Positions 60,481 to 64,000 of a stretch of 64,000 nucleotides of DNA are shown piece by piece. Origin of the DNA: Closterium sp. Naga37s-1. Lineage: Eukaryota > Streptophyta > Zygnematophyceae > Desmidiales > Closteriaceae. The translations under genes and the position numbers were made by a program. Positions within the stretch are counted from its first letter, which is position 1, and each line of letters starts with the position of its first letter. Under the pieces are notes generated by a model. It was not told the DNA's origin. It saw only the letters and a program-made list of their open reading frames with translations, and ran no database searches. The stretch lies in NCBI GenBank assembly GCA_947471745.1, contig CANJKZ010001028.1:590501-654500 (forward strand). Reading direction: 5' to 3'.

Positions 60481-62347
60481 AAAGTAACGCACCTACTCTT
60501 AGTACCAACCACACGCTTAAGTAACGCACATACTCTTAGTACCAACCCAACTCCTATGTTAAGCACTTACTCTTTATACAAACCATACGAGTCTGTAACA
60601 CACTTACTCTTAGTACCAACCACAAGTGTAAATAACGCACTTACTCTTAGTACCAACTATACCCTGAAGTAACGGACGTACTATTAGTAATAACCATGCG
60701 GGGAATTAACACACTTATTATTCATACAAACCATACAGGTAAGTAATGCACTTATTCATAAAACAAACCATACCGGTAAGTAATGCACTAACTCGTAGTA
60801 CCAACCACACGAGTAAGGAACCCACTTACTCTTAGTACCAACCACTCGGATAAGTATCGCGATTACTCTTATTACCAACCACTTGGGTAAGTGACGCACT
60901 TACTCTTAGCACCAACCATACGGGAAAGTAACGCATTTTATCTTAGTACCAACCATACGGTTTAATAACGAACTTACTTCTAGTACCAACCACACGGGTA
61001 ATTAACGCAATTATTCCTAGTACCAACCATAAGGGTAAGTAATGCACCTACACTTAGTATCAACCAAAAGTGTAAGTAACCAACTTACAGTTAGTTCCAA
61101 CCATACTGGAATGTAACGTACTCATTCTTAGTCCCAACCATACGGGTAAGTAACGCAGTAACTCTTAGTACCAACCATAAGGGTAAGTAACGCAGTAAAT
61201 CGTAGTACCAACCATAAGAGTAAGTAACGCACTAACTATTATTACCAACCATACGGGTAAATAACGTAACTTTTCTTAGTACCAATCACAAGGGTAAATA
61301 ACACACTCATTCTTAGTACCAACATGACAGGTAAATAACGCACATACTCTTAGTACCAACCAGACGAGTAAATTACGCACTTAGTCTTAGTACCAACCAT
61401 ACGGGTAAGTAACGAACTTACTCTTAGTACCAGCCATAAGAGTAAGTAACACAGTAACTCTTAGTATCAACCATAAGAGTAAGTAACGCAGTAACTCTTA
61501 GTACCAACCATAAGGGTAAGTAACGCACTTACTCTTAGTACCAACCATACGAGTAAGTAACGCACTTACTCTTAGTACTAACCATACGGGTAAGTAACGC
61601 ACCTACTCTTAGTACCAACCACACGCGTAATAACGCACTCACTCTTAGTACCAACCATACAGCTAAGTAATATATTTACTATTATAACCAACCACACGGC
61701 TACGTATCGAATTCAAATCTTAGTATCAACCACATGGGTAAGCAACGCAATAACTCTTTCTACCAACTATACGGATTAATAACGCACTTACTTCTAGTAC
61801 CAACCACAAGACTAAGTAACACACTTACTCTTCCTACCAACCAAATGGGTAAGTAACGCAAGTACTCGTAGTACCAACCATACGACTAAGTAACGCACTT
61901 ACTCTAATTACCAACCATACGGGTAAATATCATACCTACTCTTAGAACCAACCACACGGGTAAATAACGCACTCATTCTTAGTACTAACCACAAAGGTAA
62001 GTAATACAGTCACTCCTAGTACCAACCTGATGGGCAAGTAACGCACCTACACTTAGTACCAACCACATGGGTAAGTAACAGACTTACTCTTATTACAAGC
62101 CATGTGGGTAAGTAACGTACTTACTGTTAGTTCCAACCAAACGGATAAGTAAAGGCCATACTCTTAGTACCGACCATATGGGTAGGTAATGCACTTACTA
62201 TTAATACAAACCACACGGGTAAATATCGCACTCAATCTTAGTACCAACCTCATGGGTAAGTAACGCACTAACTATTAGTACCAACCACACGAGTAAGTAA
62301 CGCACTTACTCCTAGTACCAGCCATACGGGTACGTAACGCACTTACA
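60481..62347 (-). repeat. 37-bp satellite, inverted orientation, right of Copia-5 (about 50 copies)
   Basis: Reverse complement of the 50415-52425 monomer (TACTCTTAGTACCAACCATA + CGGGTAAGTAACGCACT). Diverged monomers, no coding potential. Confidence 0.92.
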
Positions 62348-62355
62348 GCAGTCAG

Positions 62356-62630
62356 GTGCTCCACCAATGCTGGGTTGTCCTGAAACTCAGTAACCACCTG
62401 AGAAACACGGCAAAGGACTGCCACACCGATTTTCAGACCAATCCGAGCCAGGTAAATGAGTCAGCATAAAAAATGGTGAACTCGGGTGTTAACAAAAAAA
62501 AGAGTAACACACACTGCCGGGATGTCTTAAGTCCTGAAACTAAAAATGTTGCCATGCCTTGTAAACTGCTTCAAAAATTCCGAAACTTTAAGGGTGTGAA
62601 GAAAAATGTTGAAGCACCTCCCCGCAAAAT
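62356..62630. repeat. 275-bp direct repeat, copy A
   Basis: Similar to 63081-63354 (GGGTTGTCCTGAAACTC, GACTGCCACACCGATTTTCA, AAAATGGTGAACTCGGGTG and CCTTGTAAACTGCTTCAAA shared), in the same orientation, 450 bp between copies. May be LTR segments of the copia element to the right. Confidence 0.8.
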
Positions 62631-63080
62631 GTTGAACGAAAACGTAAGCTCGGCTGAAAACGTGTAGTTTCATTGATGCAAGGAAGAGGTGAGTACAACA
62701 TTGCCTAGGGGACACATAAGGGATTGGGACCATCCTGGGAACTCAGAAAAGGTTGAGTCCTAGAGAAAGATGGGAAACATTCTAGCTAGGTTAGAAGAGC
62801 CAACCACACTTGGATGTTCAGAGCTGTACTCAAGGCTACTAATAGTGAGTCAAGCCAACCATGAGTCAGCTTGTCTTCCCACTTGCACCCTCTTGCAAGC
62901 TGCTTCCAGGAAGACCACACTTCTCAAAAGGAGGGTGGTAGAGTCCCACTTGACCACCTGTACTTCTTGTCTCATTCTCTGTCCCTGCACCATTGGCATG
63001 ACAACAATGAAAGGGTGGCAAGGGAAATGCTGCCAACAGTGCACCATGACTACGGAACAGTAACTTTCGGCAGCTCTCAC
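62631..63080. other. Spacer between the direct repeats
   Basis: No domain recognised in any frame. Short ORFs (for example 62770-63063 and 62850-63149) overlap one another on opposite strands without a known motif. Confidence 0.5.
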
Positions 63081-63354
63081 GTGCTGCTCCAATGCAGGGT
63101 TGTCCTGAAACTCGGTGACGACCTGAACAACACGGCAAAAGACTGCCACACCGATTTTCAGACCAATCAGAGCTTCGTAGATGAGTCAGCTGCCGAAATG
63201 GTGAACTCGGGTGTTACCAAAAAAGAGTAACACACACTTCCGGGATGCCATAAGTCTTGAAACTAAAAATATTTCAATGCCTTGTAAACTGCTTCAAACA
63301 TTCTGACACTTTGAGGGTGTGAAGAACAAATGTAGAAGCATCTCCCCACAAAAT
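63081..63354. repeat. 275-bp direct repeat, copy B
   Basis: Pair of 62356-62630. Lies where the 3' LTR of the minus-strand element at 63427-64000 is expected. Confidence 0.8.
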
Positions 63355-63426
63355 TCCAGAAGCTGAGCAGGCTTCTAGGCTGAATGGGAGTGCGATGACC
63401 GTGCCACTATAGTGCTTTGGCACAAC

Positions 63427-64000
63427 AAACTCCCCCTCGTCGTGTTGGTCATTCATCCATTAGCTGCTCCCTGAAGCTGCCTCCCTTAGTTAAAGGACAT
63501 GCCACACAAGGTGGCACAGCTCCAATGCTGATGCTCTGCAAGCCGCTTAGTCAAGAAATCCGCAGGTTGCTTGGTACTGTTGCTGTAGTGCAAGGAGATG
63601 GTGCCCTTCTTCACCTCCTTCCTCACCCAATGCCACTTCATATGCATGTGCTTGTCCAGCCCATGGAGCACAGCATTACGCCCCATTGCAATTGCTCCTT
63701 AGCTGTCACAAAATACAGGTGTAGGACCCTCTTTCTCCAGCCCCAACTCCTCAAGCAACCTCCTCATCCAAACCACCTCCTTCACTCCATGAAACAACGC
63801 CATGTACTCGCTCTCCGTTGATGAGTGAGCTATCTCTCCTTGCTTCTTAGACTTCCAGCTGACTGGACTCCCTCCAACATAGCATATATAGCCACCATGG
63901 GATGTAGCATCACTGATGTCACGTGCTCATGTAGCATCGGTGAAACACGAGAGGTACAAGTGCCCACGCCTTGCAGGTGCACCAGTCTTTGTGCTCACCT
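63427..64000 (-). mobile_element. Copia-6: RNase H end of a copia element, cut by window edge
   Basis: Minus-strand RNase H: GGSPVSWKSKKQGEIAHSST, ESEYMALFHGVKEVVWMRRL and a terminal KHMHMKWHWVRKEVKKG, QPADFLTKRLAEHQHW signature. An in-frame TAA replaces a codon after VFCDS (about 63700), and a further shift lies near 63925. Polypurine GAGGGGGAG (about 63430-63440) precedes a likely LTR start TGTTGTGCC at 63427. Different lineage from the other copia elements here by RNase H sequence. Confidence 0.8.

Noticed and set aside
50415..62347. CRISPR array
   Set aside because: The 37-bp units abut one another with no unique spacers, monomers are diverged, the context is eukaryotic and there are no cas genes.

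Overview
The window is eukaryotic, nuclear and dominated by repeats. I recognise one host gene. It encodes a tesmin/TSO1-like CXC (CRC domain; CPP/TCX/LIN54 family) protein on the + strand, spread over about 28 kb (7935-36176). Everything else is Ty1/copia and Ty3/gypsy LTR elements, small inverted-repeat transposons, satellites and minisatellites. Plant-type CXC spacing, an SPGT-x-ALMCDE motif that I recall from plant CPP1/TSO1 proteins, plant-style initiator-Met-tRNA primer sites (TGGTATcAGAGC-like) and GC-rich, Gly/Ala/Pro-rich retroelement linkers point to a green plant lineage. A streptophyte green alga (desmid-like, for example Closterium) is my best guess. The species call is inference, not something the sequence shows directly.

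Layout. 1-6760: minus-strand copia element (Copia-1), cut by the window edge. Its 5' LTR carries a nested non-autonomous LTR element (4655-6339) with a perfect 5-bp target duplication. 6761-7934: upstream region of the host gene, with a candidate 0.5-kb TIR element. 7935-36176: the CXC gene. My seven-exon model keeps reading phase at every junction and totals 6819 nt (2272 codons plus stop). Exon 1 holds an uninterrupted (CAG)84 tract. Intron 2 (9386-27289, 17.9 kb) splits the first CXC motif. It consists almost entirely of a 14-bp minisatellite (about 767 copies), itself split by a minus-strand copia element (Copia-2, 12745-19744) that carries its own nested hAT-like MITE. Exon 7 (4.7 kb) is built of in-frame 18-, 30-, 21- and 12-bp repeats and ends with the SPGT-x-ALMCDE motif and a short C-terminal helix-like segment.

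36647-48272: a decayed + strand copia element (Copia-3) with 447/430-bp LTRs. A gypsy chromovirus (40281-46328, 401-bp LTRs, perfect CCCAC target duplication, C-terminal chromodomain) is inserted in it. 48273-50414: 5' part of a further copia element (Copia-4). 50415-62347: a 37-bp satellite that is in + orientation up to 52425 and inverted from 52982 on, with a 24-bp minisatellite at the switch point. A nearly intact copia element (Copia-5, 53149-60480, 120-bp LTRs, perfect AAAGT target duplication) sits in the inverted arm. 62348-64000: a 275-bp direct repeat pair and the RNase H end of a sixth copia element.

All LTR elements carry at least one disabling lesion except possibly Copia-5, whose gag-protease and integrase-RT-RNase H blocks are separated only by a single in-frame TAG. 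No rRNA, tRNA or CRISPR array was recognised. The very long apparent ORFs over 9-13 kb and 19-28 kb are artefacts of a stop-free 14-bp repeat.
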